DNA of 64,000 bases. Origin: Nocardioides euryhalodurans. Its GTDB lineage: Bacteria > Actinomycetota > Actinomycetes > Propionibacteriales > Nocardioidaceae. Below, in pieces: positions 17,682-26,486 of this stretch. The notes beneath the pieces were generated by a model. It made no database searches, was not told where the DNA came from, and saw only the letters and a list, made by a program, of their open reading frames with translations. The stretch is taken from NCBI RefSeq assembly GCF_004564375.1, contig NZ_CP038267.1, forward strand, positions 2,048,501-2,112,500, given 5' to 3'. A program made the position numbers and the translations under genes. Numbering within the stretch: the stretch's first letter is position 1; each line of letters begins with the position of its first letter.

Positions 17682-18497
17682 TCAGGAGCCCTCGGCGAGC
17701 GCGCGGGAACGGTCGCGGGCGGCCTCCATGGCCGCGAGGAACGCGGCCCGGACCTTGTGGGTCTCGAGCTCGCGCAGCGCGGCCGCGGTGGTGCCGCCGG
17801 GCGAGGTGACCTGCTCCCGCAGCACCACGGGGTGCGAGCCGGTCTCGCGGAGCATCGTCGCGGACCCGAAGACGGTCTGCACGACCAGGTCCGTCGCGGT
17901 GGCCCGCGGCAGCCCGAGGTGCACGCCGGCCTCGATCATCGACTCGACCACGAAGTAGATGTAGGCCGGCCCGGACCCGGAGATCGCCGTGACCGCGTCC
18001 TGCTGCCGCTCGGGGACGCGGACCACCTTGCCGACCGACGACATCAGCGCCTCCGCCTCGGCGAGGTGCTGCTCGTCGCAGTGGGAGCCGGGCGAGATCG
18101 CCGCCATCCCCTCGTCGACCAGCGCCGGCGTGTTGGGCATGACCCGGACGACGGCGACGCCGTCGGGCACGCGCGACTCGATGAAGGCGGTGGTGATGCC
18201 GGCGGCGAGGGAGACCACGAGCTGCCCGGGGCGCAGCTCGCCCGCGATCTCGTCGAGCAGGTCGCCCATGTCCTGCGGCTTGACGACGATCGCGACCGTG
18301 TCGGCCCGGCGGCTGGCCTCGGCGTTGGAGACCACCGCCACGCCGTAGCGCTCCTCGAGCTCGCGCGCCCGCTCGGGCCGCTTCTCGCCGACCAGCAGGT
18401 GGTCGACGCGGCGACCGGCCCGCACCAGGCCGGAGAGCAGGGTCTCCCCCATCACGCCGGCGCCGAGGATCGCCGCACTGGACTCAGCCTGGGCCAC
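17682..18497 (-). CDS. proC: Pyrroline-5-carboxylate reductase
   Basis: Final step of proline synthesis, reducing pyrroline-5-carboxylate with NAD(P)H. The 271-aa protein has the Rossmann motif AAILGAGVMGETLL near the N-terminus, VKPQDM, MPNTPALVDEG, the substrate motif ISGSGPAYIYF, and the C-terminal signature REQVTSPGGTTAAAL. Starts with GTG. Proline dehydrogenase lies 12 bp upstream on the same strand, so synthesis and degradation enzymes are adjacent and perhaps co-transcribed. Confidence 0.95.
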   Translation of the reverse strand: MAQAESSAAILGAGVMGETLLSGLVRAGRRVDHLLVGEKRPERARELEERYGVAVVSNAEASRRADTVAIVVKPQDMGDLLDEIAGELRPGQLVVSLAAGITTAFIESRVPDGVAVVRVMPNTPALVDEGMAAISPGSHCDEQHLAEAEALMSSVGKVVRVPERQQDAVTAISGSGPAYIYFVVESMIEAGVHLGLPRATATDLVVQTVFGSATMLRETGSHPVVLREQVTSPGGTTAAALRELETHKVRAAFLAAMEAARDRSRALAEGS

Positions 18498-18509
18498 GTC
18501 AGCGCCTTC

Positions 18510-19457
18510 CTACTTCTTGGAGACCAAGGACTTCACGAAGAATGACAGGTTGGCCGGACGCTCCGCGAGACGTCTCATGAGGTAGCCGTACCACTCGGTC
18601 CCGTAGGGCAGGTAGACACGCATCGTCTCGCCCGACTCGGCCAGCCGCTGCTGCTCGAGGGGCCGGATGCCGTAGAGCATCTGGAACTCGTAGGTCCCGC
18701 GCTCGCGGCCGTAGCGGCTGGCGAGCGACCCGGCGATCTCGATCATCCGCGGGTCGTGCGTCGCGATCATGGGGTAGCCCTGCCCGGCCAGCAGCACCTT
18801 GAGGCAGCGGACGTAGGAGCGGTCGACGTCGATCCGGTCCTGGAAGGCGACCTCCTCGGGCTCGAGGTAGGCGCCCTTGCAGAGCCGGACCCGCGAGCCC
18901 TCGTGGGCCAGTGCCCGGCAGTCGGCCTCGGTGCGGTGGAGGGCGGCCTGCAGCACCGCGCCCGTCTCGGGGAAGTCCTTGCGCAGCTCGCGGAGGATCG
19001 CCAGCGTCGAGTCGGTGGTGGTGTGGTCCTCCATGTCGAGGGTCACCGTGGTGCCGGCGTTGCGGGCGGCGCGGCAGATCGTGCGGGCGTTCTCGAGCGC
19101 GATCTTGTGGCCGCCGCCGGCGACCGAGTCGGGCAACGCCTGGCCGACCGCGCTGAGCTTGACCGACACCTCGGCCCGGCGGGCCAGCCCGCGGTGGGCG
19201 AGCTCGCCGAGGAGCTCGACGTACGCCGCCACGGTGGCCTCGGCCTGCTCCACGTCGAGGGTGTCCTCGCCCAGGAAGTCGAGGGTGACCCACATGCCGC
19301 CGGCGACGAGCTCCTCGGACGCGGTCACGGCCGCGTCGGTGGTCTCGCCGGGGACGTAGGAGTGGACGATCCCGGAGGAGACCGGCATGGTGCTGACGAG
19401 CTCCTGGACGTGGCGGCTGCGGGACAGCATCAGGAGTGGTTGGCGGAGCAGGGACAT
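18510..19457 (-). CDS. Proline dehydrogenase (monofunctional)
   Basis: A 315-aa FAD-dependent TIM-barrel enzyme oxidising proline to pyrroline-5-carboxylate and passing electrons to the respiratory chain. Recognisable blocks are VSVKLSAVG, VTLDMEDHT, VRLCKGAYLEP, MIATHDPRMIE, and the C-terminal substrate motif RVYLPYGTEWYGYLMRRLAERP with its paired Arg. It lacks the P5C dehydrogenase and DNA-binding domains of PutA, so that second enzyme must be encoded elsewhere. Starts ATG. Confidence 0.93.
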   Translation of the reverse strand: MSLLRQPLLMLSRSRHVQELVSTMPVSSGIVHSYVPGETTDAAVTASEELVAGGMWVTLDFLGEDTLDVEQAEATVAAYVELLGELAHRGLARRAEVSVKLSAVGQALPDSVAGGGHKIALENARTICRAARNAGTTVTLDMEDHTTTDSTLAILRELRKDFPETGAVLQAALHRTEADCRALAHEGSRVRLCKGAYLEPEEVAFQDRIDVDRSYVRCLKVLLAGQGYPMIATHDPRMIEIAGSLASRYGRERGTYEFQMLYGIRPLEQQRLAESGETMRVYLPYGTEWYGYLMRRLAERPANLSFFVKSLVSKK

Positions 19458-19509
19458 GGCGCACAGGCTACGCGCGGGACTCCTCCGCGGCGAAGCCGGC
19501 GAGGCTCCC

Positions 19510-20265
19510 TCAGGCCCGCGCCAGCAGGGCCAGCAGGTCGGCGTGGGCGTCGCCGGTGGCTGCCACGAGCAGCCCCTGGCCGCTCGACACCGGGCCGCCC
19601 TCGAGGTCGGTCACCACGCACCCGGTCGAGCGGCACAGCGCCAGCCCCGCCGCGTAGTGGACGCTCTGGCTGACGTCGCCGTCGGCGACGTACGCCGCGA
19701 ACCGGCCGGCCGCGACCCACGCCACCGCCAGCGAGGTGGCCGCCCCGCGCGGCGCGTATCGCTCGGCGAAGGCCGGCAGCTCGAGCAGCCGTCGCGTGCG
19801 CAGCGAGGTCAGGTCGACCTCGACCAGCCGGTTGTCCGTCCCGGCCGAGAGGGCGGTCGCGGGGTCCGACTCGGCCCAGGCGCGCTCGCCGTCGGTGACG
19901 AGGACGTCCCCGGCGACCGGGTCGGCGACGGCCGCGACCCGTACGTGCTCACCCTCGCGCAGCGCCACGTTGACGGCCAGCAGCGGGATGCCGGCGGCGA
20001 AGTTGAGGGTCCCGCAGATGGGGTCCACCAGCCAGGTGCGGTCGCCGGCACCCTCGGCGCCGTACTCCTCCCCGACGACCGCGTCGTCGGGCCGGTGGTC
20101 CCGCAGGACGGCGCGGACGGCACGTTCGGAGGCGAGGTCGGCCTCGGTGGCGAAGTCGATCCCGTCCTTGCCGTGGCGCTCGACCGGGGTGCGGTAGCCC
20201 GCCGCGGCCTCAGCGGCACCCGCACGGGCGGCTGCGATCGCGACGTCGACGTCCGTGGTGGTCAC
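19510..20265 (-). CDS. Inositol monophosphatase-fold protein with altered metal site
   Basis: A 251-aa IMPase/FBPase-superfamily protein. The Glu motif GEEYG (E66/E67) and the first Asp (D81, in WLVDPICGTLNF) are intact. The second Asp of the usual DPxDGT motif is Cys84, and the Asp of the C-terminal WDxAA motif is replaced by His202 (VHYAAG). Two of the magnesium ligands are thus soft or nitrogen ligands, so classic Mg-dependent phosphatase activity is doubtful. It could be a pseudo-enzyme, or use another metal. Starts GTG; 52 bp upstream of it, on the same strand, ends proline dehydrogenase's neighbourhood only by position, with no functional link seen. Confidence 0.75.
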   Translation of the reverse strand: MTTTDVDVAIAAARAGAAEAAAGYRTPVERHGKDGIDFATEADLASERAVRAVLRDHRPDDAVVGEEYGAEGAGDRTWLVDPICGTLNFAAGIPLLAVNVALREGEHVRVAAVADPVAGDVLVTDGERAWAESDPATALSAGTDNRLVEVDLTSLRTRRLLELPAFAERYAPRGAATSLAVAWVAAGRFAAYVADGDVSQSVHYAAGLALCRSTGCVVTDLEGGPVSSGQGLLVAATGDAHADLLALLARA

Positions 20266-20283
20266 CCGCCCGACGCTAGCCGC

Positions 20284-21021
20284 TCAGGGCGTACGCCGGC
20301 GCAGCGTGGCCGCGCCGAGGGCGAGCCCGGCCAGCGCGAACCCGACCACCACCGCCAGGTCCGGCCAGACCTCGGCGGTCCCGGTCGTGGTCGTGAGGGT
20401 CTGCATCGCGTCGACGGCGTAGGACAGCGGCAGCACGTCGCTGATCGCGCCCAGCACGTCGGGGAGCGCGTCGCGGGGCACGAAGAGCCCGCAGAGCAGG
20501 ATCTGCGGGATCACCACGACCGGCATGAACTGCACCGCCTGGAACTCGGTGCGGGCGAAGGCGCTGACGAACAGCCCCAGGGCCGTCCCCAGCACGGCGT
20601 CGGCCACGGCCACCACGGTCAGCAGCCACACCGGTCCGGCGACGTCGAGGTCGAGGAGGACGACGCTCAGCCCGACGGCGAGGACCGACTGGAGCGCGGC
20701 GACCAACCCGAAGGCGAGCGCGTAGCCGCCGAGGAAGTCGAGCTTGCCCATCGGCATCGCCAGCAGCCGCTCGAGCGTGCCGGAGGAGCGTTCCCTCAGC
20801 GTGGTCACGCTGGTCACCAGGAACATGATGATGAACGGGAACATCGCCAGCAGGCCGGGGCCGAGCTGGTCGAAGGTCGCACCCGGAAGCTCGTCGAACA
20901 TCCACCAGAGGAGGGTCATCAGCAGGCACGGCACCAGCAGCAGCATCGCGACGGTGCGGTGGTCGCGCCGCAGCTGGGCGAGCACCCGGCCGTTGACGGC
21001 GAGCAGCACCCGGGTGCTCAT
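20284..21021 (-). CDS. ABC-2 type transporter permease
   Basis: A 245-aa integral membrane protein with six predicted helices: for example VAMLLLVPCLLMTLLWWMF near residue 25, LAMFPFIIMFLVTSV, and LAVVVGFALAGLALGAATL before the RRR tail. The cytosolic LRERSSGTLERLLAMPM motif between helices 2 and 3 is typical of ABC-2 permeases of the drug/daunorubicin-exporter group. It works with the ATPase encoded just upstream. Its ATG overlaps the stop of a 24-codon mini-ORF (ATGA). The exported substrate is unknown. Confidence 0.88.
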   Translation of the reverse strand: MSTRVLLAVNGRVLAQLRRDHRTVAMLLLVPCLLMTLLWWMFDELPGATFDQLGPGLLAMFPFIIMFLVTSVTTLRERSSGTLERLLAMPMGKLDFLGGYALAFGLVAALQSVLAVGLSVVLLDLDVAGPVWLLTVVAVADAVLGTALGLFVSAFARTEFQAVQFMPVVVIPQILLCGLFVPRDALPDVLGAISDVLPLSYAVDAMQTLTTTTGTAEVWPDLAVVVGFALAGLALGAATLRRRTP

Positions 21022-21092
21022 GCGGGGTCCCCGCGGAAGTGTGGGCTGGAGGAGCGCAGCGGGAGAAGCGCGCAGTCTCGTGGGGTGCTCAT
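21018..21092 (-). CDS. 24-codon mini-ORF bridging the ABC ATPase and permease genes
   Basis: It starts at an ATGA overlapping the ATPase stop and ends at an ATGA overlapping the permease start. The peptide begins MSTPRDCALLPLRSS. The same 12 bases, GGGTGCTCATGC, occur at both ends (21012-21023 and 21083-21094), and both encode the MST start. This looks like a 71-bp unit inserted at an original ATGA junction. It may serve only to keep translation coupled; a functional peptide is not supported. Confidence 0.35.
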   Translation of the reverse strand: MSTPRDCALLPLRSSSPHFRGDPA

Positions 21093-21799
21093 GCCGCCGG
21101 CTCCACGATCCGCAGGAAGGCCTGCTCGATGTCGTCGGTCCCGGTGCGCTCGCGGATCGCGTCGGGTGTGCCGTCGGCGATGATCTCGCCCTCGCGCATG
21201 AGCAGCAGCCGGTCGCAGCGCTCGGCCTCGTCCATGACGTGGCTCGAGACGATCACCGCGGCACCGGCGTCGGCGAGCCGGTGGAACAGCTGCCACAGGT
21301 CGCGCCTCAGCACCGGGTCGAGGCCGACGGTCGGCTCGTCGAGCACGAGCAGGTCCGGCTCCCCGAGCAGCGCGACGGCCAGGCTCGCCCGGGACCGCTG
21401 GCCACCGCTGAGCCGGCTCACCACCTGGTCGCCGTGGTCGGCGAGGTCCACCTGCTCCAGCACCGTGTCGGCGCGCGCGGCATCGGCGCCGAGCACGCGA
21501 CCGAAGAAGCGGAGGTTCTCCGCGACCGTCAGGTCGTCGTAGACGCTGGCGGCCTGGGTGACGTAGCCGGTCCGGGGGCGGAGCACCGGGCTGCCCGCCT
21601 CCTCGCCGAAGACCCTCACCGACCCGCCCTTGACCTGCTGGACGCCCACGAGGCATCGCAGCAACGTCGTCTTGCCGCAGCCGCTGGGACCGAGCAGCCC
21701 GGTCACGCCACCGCCCACGGCCAGGTCGAGGTCGCGCAGCACCGTGCGCGTGCCGCGGACGACCGTGAGCCCGCGGATCTCCACGGAGTTATTCATCAT
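21089..21799 (-). CDS. ABC transporter ATP-binding protein (drug-exporter type)
   Basis: A 236-aa nucleotide-binding subunit: Walker A GPSGCGKTT, Q-loop YVTQAAS, signature LSGGQRSRASLA, Walker B LLVLDEPTVGLDP and switch His in VSSHVMDEAE. The VMDEAERCDRLLLMREG layout fits the ABC-2 multidrug exporter class. Starts ATG ATG AAT AAC; upstream there are 28 bp to the TetR gene stop, which shares the strand and may be the local regulator. Confidence 0.92.
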   Translation of the reverse strand: MMNNSVEIRGLTVVRGTRTVLRDLDLAVGGGVTGLLGPSGCGKTTLLRCLVGVQQVKGGSVRVFGEEAGSPVLRPRTGYVTQAASVYDDLTVAENLRFFGRVLGADAARADTVLEQVDLADHGDQVVSRLSGGQRSRASLAVALLGEPDLLVLDEPTVGLDPVLRRDLWQLFHRLADAGAAVIVSSHVMDEAERCDRLLLMREGEIIADGTPDAIRERTGTDDIEQAFLRIVEPAA

Positions 21800-21827
21800 G
21801 TGTTGAATTATGCGCCTGAGACCGCCC

Positions 21828-22418
21828 TCAGGGCAAGGGGCCGGTGAGGTAGCGCTGCAGGGTCGGGGCGTACGTCGCCACGAGCTCGTCCCGTGACAGG
21901 GAGGCGAGCGGCTCGACCCGCAGCACGTAGCGCAGCAGGATCAGGCCGATCACCTGGCTCGCCACCAGCGTCATCCGGCGCTCGGGCCGCTCGAGGCCGA
22001 GCGCGACGCCGACCGGCTGCAGCACCACCGGCAGGAACCCCTCCGACAGCAGCCGGGACGCGTCGGGGTCCATCAGCCCCCGCGCGAAGGCCACCAGGGT
22101 CGGCTGCAGCTCGGGGTCCTCCCAGACGCCCAGGAAGGCGACCAGGAACCGCTCCGCCGCGCCGTCCGGGCCCTGGGCCACGACGGGCGCGATCACCTCG
22201 CGCGGGTCCACCGGCAGCTGCATGGCGGCCATGAAGAGGTCGTCCTTGGTGCCGAAGTAGTGGTGCACCAGCGCCGCGTCCACGCCGGCGTCGCCGGCCA
22301 CCGCACGGATCGTCGTCCCTGCGAACCCGCGCTCGGCGAACCGGGTCCGCGCCGACGCGAGGATGGCCGCCCTGGTGTCGGGGGCCCCCGGTCGCCGCCC
22401 GCGGGCGGTACCGCTCAC
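21828..22418 (-). CDS. TetR family transcriptional regulator
   Basis: A 196-aa protein with an N-terminal HTH (AAILASARTRFAERGFAGTTIRAVAGDAGV then VHHYFGTKDDLF, residues about 15-60) and an all-helical ligand domain. Its place directly upstream of the ABC exporter on the same strand suggests that it controls the transporter. The GTG start overlaps the stop of the isomerase-like gene (GTGA), so it is at the end of a longer transcription unit. Confidence 0.88.
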   Translation of the reverse strand: MSGTARGRRPGAPDTRAAILASARTRFAERGFAGTTIRAVAGDAGVDAALVHHYFGTKDDLFMAAMQLPVDPREVIAPVVAQGPDGAAERFLVAFLGVWEDPELQPTLVAFARGLMDPDASRLLSEGFLPVVLQPVGVALGLERPERRMTLVASQVIGLILLRYVLRVEPLASLSRDELVATYAPTLQRYLTGPLP

Positions 22419-23215
22419 CGGGCCCCCACGGTGAAGTGCTGCCGCGCGAAGTCGAGCGAGGCCCGCAGGTCGGCCTCACGCTGCTCGCGGGTGGCGGCCT
22501 TCCGGGTGTTGATCTCGACCACGATGTCGCCGCCGAAGCCGGAGTCCGCGACGTGGCGCAGGAAGTCGGCTGCCCCCATCACACCGCGGCCCGGCACGAG
22601 GTGCTCGTCCTTGGCGGAGCCGCTGCCGTCGGTGAGGTGGACGTGACGCAGCCGTGAGCCCATGCGGACCGCCATCTCGACGACGTCCGAGCGCGCGATC
22701 GCGGCGTGGGAGAGGTCGATGGTGGTGTGCGCGTACGACTCCTCGGAGGGGTCCCAGCCCGGCAGGTACATCTCCATGCCGCGGCGCGAGGACGCCCGCC
22801 ACGGATACATGTTCTCGACCGCGAAGGCCAGGCCGGTCGACTCCTCGAGGGCGGCGATGCCGTCGACGAAGCCGGCGGCGTACTCCTTCTGCCAGCGGAA
22901 GGGCGGGTGCACCACGACCACCTCGGCACCCACCGCGGCCGCCATCTCCGCCGACCGCTCGAGCTTGCCCCAGGGCTCGGTCCCCCACACGCGCTGCGTG
23001 AAGAGCAGGCAGGGCGCGTGGATCGCGCAGACGTCGATCTGGTGGTGCTCGGAGAGCTGGCGCACCGCCGCGACCTGCTGCGAGAGGGCGTCGATGCCCA
23101 CCATCACCTCGACGGCGTCGTAGCCCAGCGACGCGGCGTAGGCGAAGGCGTGGGCGGAGGACTCGGGATAGACCGACGCCGTGGACAGTCCGATCCGACC
23201 TGAGCGGTCAGCCAC
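22415..23215 (-). CDS. Sugar phosphate isomerase/epimerase-like TIM barrel protein
   Basis: A 266-aa AP-endonuclease-2 superfamily barrel. [24 protein letters not shown] starts the fold; [34 protein letters not shown] and VVEINTR supply the His, Glu and Asp metal ligands. Such proteins isomerise sugars or act on abasic DNA; no specific substrate is evident. The gene overlaps ppx by 8 nt and the TetR gene by 4 nt, so the three are likely co-transcribed. Confidence 0.82.
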   Translation of the reverse strand: MADRSGRIGLSTASVYPESSAHAFAYAASLGYDAVEVMVGIDALSQQVAAVRQLSEHHQIDVCAIHAPCLLFTQRVWGTEPWGKLERSAEMAAAVGAEVVVVHPPFRWQKEYAAGFVDGIAALEESTGLAFAVENMYPWRASSRRGMEMYLPGWDPSEESYAHTTIDLSHAAIARSDVVEMAVRMGSRLRHVHLTDGSGSAKDEHLVPGRGVMGAADFLRHVADSGFGGDIVVEINTRKAATREQREADLRASLDFARQHFTVGAR

Positions 23216-24143
23216 CGGCCGACCGGATCGCGTCGATCCGCTCGAGGATGACGCCCTCCCGCAGCGCCCACGGGCAGATCTCGAGCTCGGGGAGGTCGAA
23301 GATGTCCATGATCCCGACAGCGACCAGGGCGCCCGGGAGGATCTGGTGGGTGCGGCTCGGGGAGACGCCCGGGAGCTCGCCGAGCTCCTCGTCGCTCATC
23401 GCCGCGAGCTTGGGGATCCACTCCGTCATCGCCTCGCACGGCAGCACCCGCGGCACCAGCGGCCCGTCGCCCGAGGGCGGGGCTCCGCAGATGCGTGCGA
23501 GCGAGCGGAAGGTCTTGGACGTCGCCACCGCCTGGTCGGGCGCACCGGAGCGGAGCAGGTTGCCCGCGTCACGGGCGATGTCGGCCCGGATCTTCCTGCG
23601 CAGCGTCCGGATCGACTCCTCGGAGCGGTCGTCGGCGAGGTGCTCGCGCGCGAGGCGGGCGGCGCCGAGCGGCATCGACCAGGCGACGTCGGGCCACTCG
23701 TTGGCGCCCGCCGCGATCTCGAGCGACCCGCCACCGATGTCGAAGACGGCCAGCCGGCCCGAGGACCAGCCGAACCACCGGCGTACGGCGAGGAAGGTCA
23801 ACCGGGCCTCGTCCTCGCCGGGCAGCACCCCGATCTCGACGCCGGTGCGGTCGCGGACCGCCTGCAGCACGTCGTCGGAGTTCGTGGCGTCGCGGACGGC
23901 GGAGGTGGCGAAGGGCAGCATGTCCTCGCAGCCCTTGTCCTCCGCGACGACCAGCGCGGAGGCGACGAAGTCGGCCAGCGCGTCGATGCCCCGGTCGGTC
24001 ACCGCCCCGGACTCGTCGAGGTGCTCGGCCAGCCGCAGCGGCTCCTTGTGGGAGTACGCCGGGAGCGGGGCGGCGCCCACGTGGGCGTCCACCACCAGCA
24101 GGTGACCGGTGTTGGATCCGATGTCGAGCACGCCCAGGCGCAT
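23208..24143 (-). CDS. ppx: Exopolyphosphatase / guanosine pentaphosphate phosphohydrolase (Ppx/GppA)
   Basis: A 311-aa ASKHA-fold hydrolase that removes terminal phosphates from polyphosphate or pppGpp. N-terminal phosphate loop [16 protein letters not shown], second loop [12 protein letters not shown] and the barrel end near [11 protein letters not shown] are visible. It is the short form found in mycobacteria (Ppx1/Ppx2 type) without the C-terminal HD-like domain of E. coli Ppx. Start at the ATG giving [11 protein letters not shown]; the divergent Cys-rich gene begins 64 bp away. Confidence 0.9.
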   Translation of the reverse strand: MRLGVLDIGSNTGHLLVVDAHVGAAPLPAYSHKEPLRLAEHLDESGAVTDRGIDALADFVASALVVAEDKGCEDMLPFATSAVRDATNSDDVLQAVRDRTGVEIGVLPGEDEARLTFLAVRRWFGWSSGRLAVFDIGGGSLEIAAGANEWPDVAWSMPLGAARLAREHLADDRSEESIRTLRRKIRADIARDAGNLLRSGAPDQAVATSKTFRSLARICGAPPSGDGPLVPRVLPCEAMTEWIPKLAAMSDEELGELPGVSPSRTHQILPGALVAVGIMDIFDLPELEICPWALREGVILERIDAIRSAGG

Positions 24144-24207
24144 GGGATCACCGTATCCCCGTCGGGGCGGAGCGGACACGGCGCGCATCCGACGTAGGCT
24201 TCTGGGC

Positions 24208-24969
24208 GTGCCCGAAGTCGACCTCGTCTTCCCCCGAGCCTGGGTCGAGTTCGCCGACCCCGCCGACGCCGACCAGGTGTTCCGCTGCGACCTGACGTGG
24301 CTCACGTCGAACTACCTGTGCATCTTCGGGCAGGGCTGCCACGGCATCTACAAGGAGTCCCCCGACACCGGGTGCTGCACCCTCGGCGCCCACTTCTCCG
24401 ACAAGGACGACGAGAAGCGGGTGGCGTCGTACGTCGCCCAGCTCACGCCGGAGCAGTGGCAGTTCCACCCGGGCCGCAAGGTCCGCAAGGCGGACTGGGT
24501 CGAGAAGGACGCCGACGGCGAGACCAAGACCCGCACCCTCGAGGTCGACGGCCAGGGGGCCTGCATCTTCCACAACCGCACCGACTTCCCGACCGGGGCC
24601 GGCTGCGCGCTCCACGGCCTCGCGCTCGCGCAGGGCCGCAACCCGCTCGAGACGAAGCCCGACGTGTGCTGGCAGCTGCCCATCCGGCGGACGTACCGCA
24701 CCGTCGAGCGGCAGGACGAGACGTCCTACACCGAGGTCACGATCACGGAGTACGACCGTCGCGGCTGGGGTCCGGGCGGGCACGACCTCGACTGGTACTG
24801 CTCGGGCAACACCGAGGCCCACGTCGGCGTGGAGCCGCTCTACGTCACCAACGAGCCCGAGCTCACCGAGCTGATGGGCCGCCCCGCCTACGACGCGCTC
24901 GTGGCGCACTGCGAGGCGCACCTGCGGTCCCGCTCGGCGCTCGCGATCCATCCCGCCGACCCCCGCTGA
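24208..24969 (+). CDS. Cys-rich conserved protein (YkgJ-like metal cluster fold)
   Basis: A 253-aa soluble protein with ten or so Cys, several in spaced clusters: [49 protein letters not shown] and DWYCSGN. The pattern recalls the YkgJ-type zinc/iron-chelating family but is longer, and I do not recognise the exact family. Actinobacterial genomes often carry this protein. Starts with GTG 7 codons before the FPRAWVEF stretch. No function can be assigned; metal binding is inferred from the Cys spacing. Confidence 0.7.
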   Translation: MPEVDLVFPRAWVEFADPADADQVFRCDLTWLTSNYLCIFGQGCHGIYKESPDTGCCTLGAHFSDKDDEKRVASYVAQLTPEQWQFHPGRKVRKADWVEKDADGETKTRTLEVDGQGACIFHNRTDFPTGAGCALHGLALAQGRNPLETKPDVCWQLPIRRTYRTVERQDETSYTEVTITEYDRRGWGPGGHDLDWYCSGNTEAHVGVEPLYVTNEPELTELMGRPAYDALVAHCEAHLRSRSALAIHPADPR

Positions 24970-25074
24970 GGACCTTTCTCCGCGGGGACCCGGCCACTGT
25001 CGGATCCCGGGACGAAGCCTTGACATCGAGACAAATCGACCCCGCTGCACGCGACCGATCCCCGATTGCCGACA

Positions 25075-25722
25075 ATGAACGGCATGCGCTTGGACCATCT
25101 CTCTTTCGCAGCCGGACCTGATGGCCTTGCCAGCACTGCCCAGCGACTCGGGGGACTGCTCGGCACGGACTTCCTCGACGGCGGGGTGCACCCGCGGTTC
25201 GGCACCCGCAACATGATCCTTCCGTTGTCCGGGGGGACCTACCTGGAGGTCGTCGAGGTGCTCGACCACCCGGCCTCCGACAAGGCGCCCTTCGGCCAGG
25301 CCGTGCGTGCCCGCTCCCAGCTCGGGGGCGGCTGGCTCGGCTGGGTCGTGGCGGTCGACGACATCGCCGCGGTCGAGACCCGGCTCGGGCGCGAGGCCGC
25401 CAAGGGCAACCGCAAGCGACCCGACGGCACCGAGCTGCTCTGGCAGCAGATCGGTATCAACGGTCTCATCGCAGACCCGCAGCTGCCCTTCTTCATCCAC
25501 TGGGAGAGCCCTGCGGAGATGCACCCGAGCGCCGGGGCGGCGGGCGACTTCACGCTCGCCTGCCTCGAGATCGCCGGCGACCCGCAGCGGGTCTCGGAGT
25601 GGCTCGGCGAGACCGTCGAGGCGCCCCTGGAGGACGTGAAGGTCGAGTGGGTGGCCCCCAACGGCACCCCCGGCATCATCGCCGCCCAGGTGCAGACCCC
25701 GAACGGCCTGGTCCGGATCTGA
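25075..25722 (+). CDS. VOC/glyoxalase-fold family protein
   Basis: A 215-aa protein with the paired beta-alpha-beta-beta-beta modules of the vicinal-oxygen-chelate superfamily: RLDHLSFAAG at the N-terminus provides a putative His ligand, YLEVVEVLDHP a Glu, and the second half runs from DFTLACLEIAGD. Many actinobacterial members are of unknown function. ATG at 25075 is used; ATG at 25084 (three codons later) would give the shorter MRLDHLS start. A TTGACA at 25020 has no convincing -10. Confidence 0.75.
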   Translation: MNGMRLDHLSFAAGPDGLASTAQRLGGLLGTDFLDGGVHPRFGTRNMILPLSGGTYLEVVEVLDHPASDKAPFGQAVRARSQLGGGWLGWVVAVDDIAAVETRLGREAAKGNRKRPDGTELLWQQIGINGLIADPQLPFFIHWESPAEMHPSAGAAGDFTLACLEIAGDPQRVSEWLGETVEAPLEDVKVEWVAPNGTPGIIAAQVQTPNGLVRI

Positions 25723-25735
25723 GCGAGCCTCGCGG

Positions 25736-26434
25736 GTGAGCGGGATCCCCGCGGGCGCTCGACCGAGCCCGAACATCTGGCACCACACCGCGACGTACGA
25801 GCTCGAGAACCGGGCCGTCGACCCCGACGGCCTGCTCGAGGCCGCCATGCGCCGGCTCGCCGACTGGTCCGGTCGGACGGTGCTCGACCTCGGCTGCGGC
25901 ACCGGCTTCCACCTCCCCCGCTTCGCCGAGGACGCGGCCGCGGTCGTCGGGGTGGAGCCGCATCCCGGCCTGGCGGCGATCGCGCGCCGACGTACGCGTC
26001 GGCTCGGCAACGTGGCGGTCCGCGAGGGCCTCGCGCAGTCCCTCCCGGTCCCGGACGCGTCCGTGGACGTGGTGCACGCCCGGTGGGCCTACTTCTTCGG
26101 TCCCGGCTGCGAGCCCGGACTGGCCGAGCTCGACCGCGTCGTACGCCGTGGCGGCACCGCGTTCGTCATCGACAACGACCCCACCCGCTCCACCTTCGGC
26201 GCGTGGTTCCGGCGGGGCTACCCCGAGGTGGACCCGGTCGCGGTGGAGCGCTTCTGGTCGGGCCGCGGCTGGGAGAGACACCCGCTCGAGATCCGCTGGG
26301 AGTTCGGGTCCCGCGAGGACCTCGAGGCCGTGGTCGGCATCGAGCTGCCGACCGCGGTGGCCACCGACGTCCTGGCCACGCACGAGGGGACCTCGGTCGA
26401 CTACGCCGTGAACCTGTGGGTGCGAGGCTTCTAG
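25736..26434 (+). CDS. Class I SAM-dependent methyltransferase
   Basis: A 232-aa Rossmann methyltransferase: motif I VLDLGCGTGFHLP near residue 50 binds SAM, the acidic residue follows in VVGVEPHPG, and motif post-I and II region DASVDVVHARWAYFFG. It belongs to the small-molecule methyltransferase class; the substrate is unknown. Starts GTG 13 nt after the VOC gene stop. Two hairpins follow the TAG. Confidence 0.85.
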   Translation: MSGIPAGARPSPNIWHHTATYELENRAVDPDGLLEAAMRRLADWSGRTVLDLGCGTGFHLPRFAEDAAAVVGVEPHPGLAAIARRRTRRLGNVAVREGLAQSLPVPDASVDVVHARWAYFFGPGCEPGLAELDRVVRRGGTAFVIDNDPTRSTFGAWFRRGYPEVDPVAVERFWSGRGWERHPLEIRWEFGSREDLEAVVGIELPTAVATDVLATHEGTSVDYAVNLWVRGF

Positions 26435-26438
26435 CCGG

Positions 26439-26473
26439 CCTGCACGTTGCAGGTTTCCCCGGCAGCCGGGGAA
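26439..26473. terminator. Two adjacent hairpins between converging genes
   Basis: CCTGCA-cgt-TGCAGG (26439-26453) and TTCCCCGG-cag-CCGGGGAA (26455-26473) are perfect inverted repeats with 6-bp and 8-bp stems. They lie between the methyltransferase (plus) and LacI-type (minus) stops and can act in both directions. Confidence 0.75.
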
Positions 26474-26486
26474 TCATGCAGGGCGC

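Noticed and set aside
20284..24143. A biosynthetic cluster around the ABC exporter, TetR and isomerase
   Set aside because: No synthase, tailoring or resistance genes accompany them; overlaps point to an ordinary housekeeping transcription unit.
25020..25048. TTGACA as a sigma-A promoter for the VOC gene
   Set aside because: The -35 is perfect but there is no plausible -10 at 16-18 bp.
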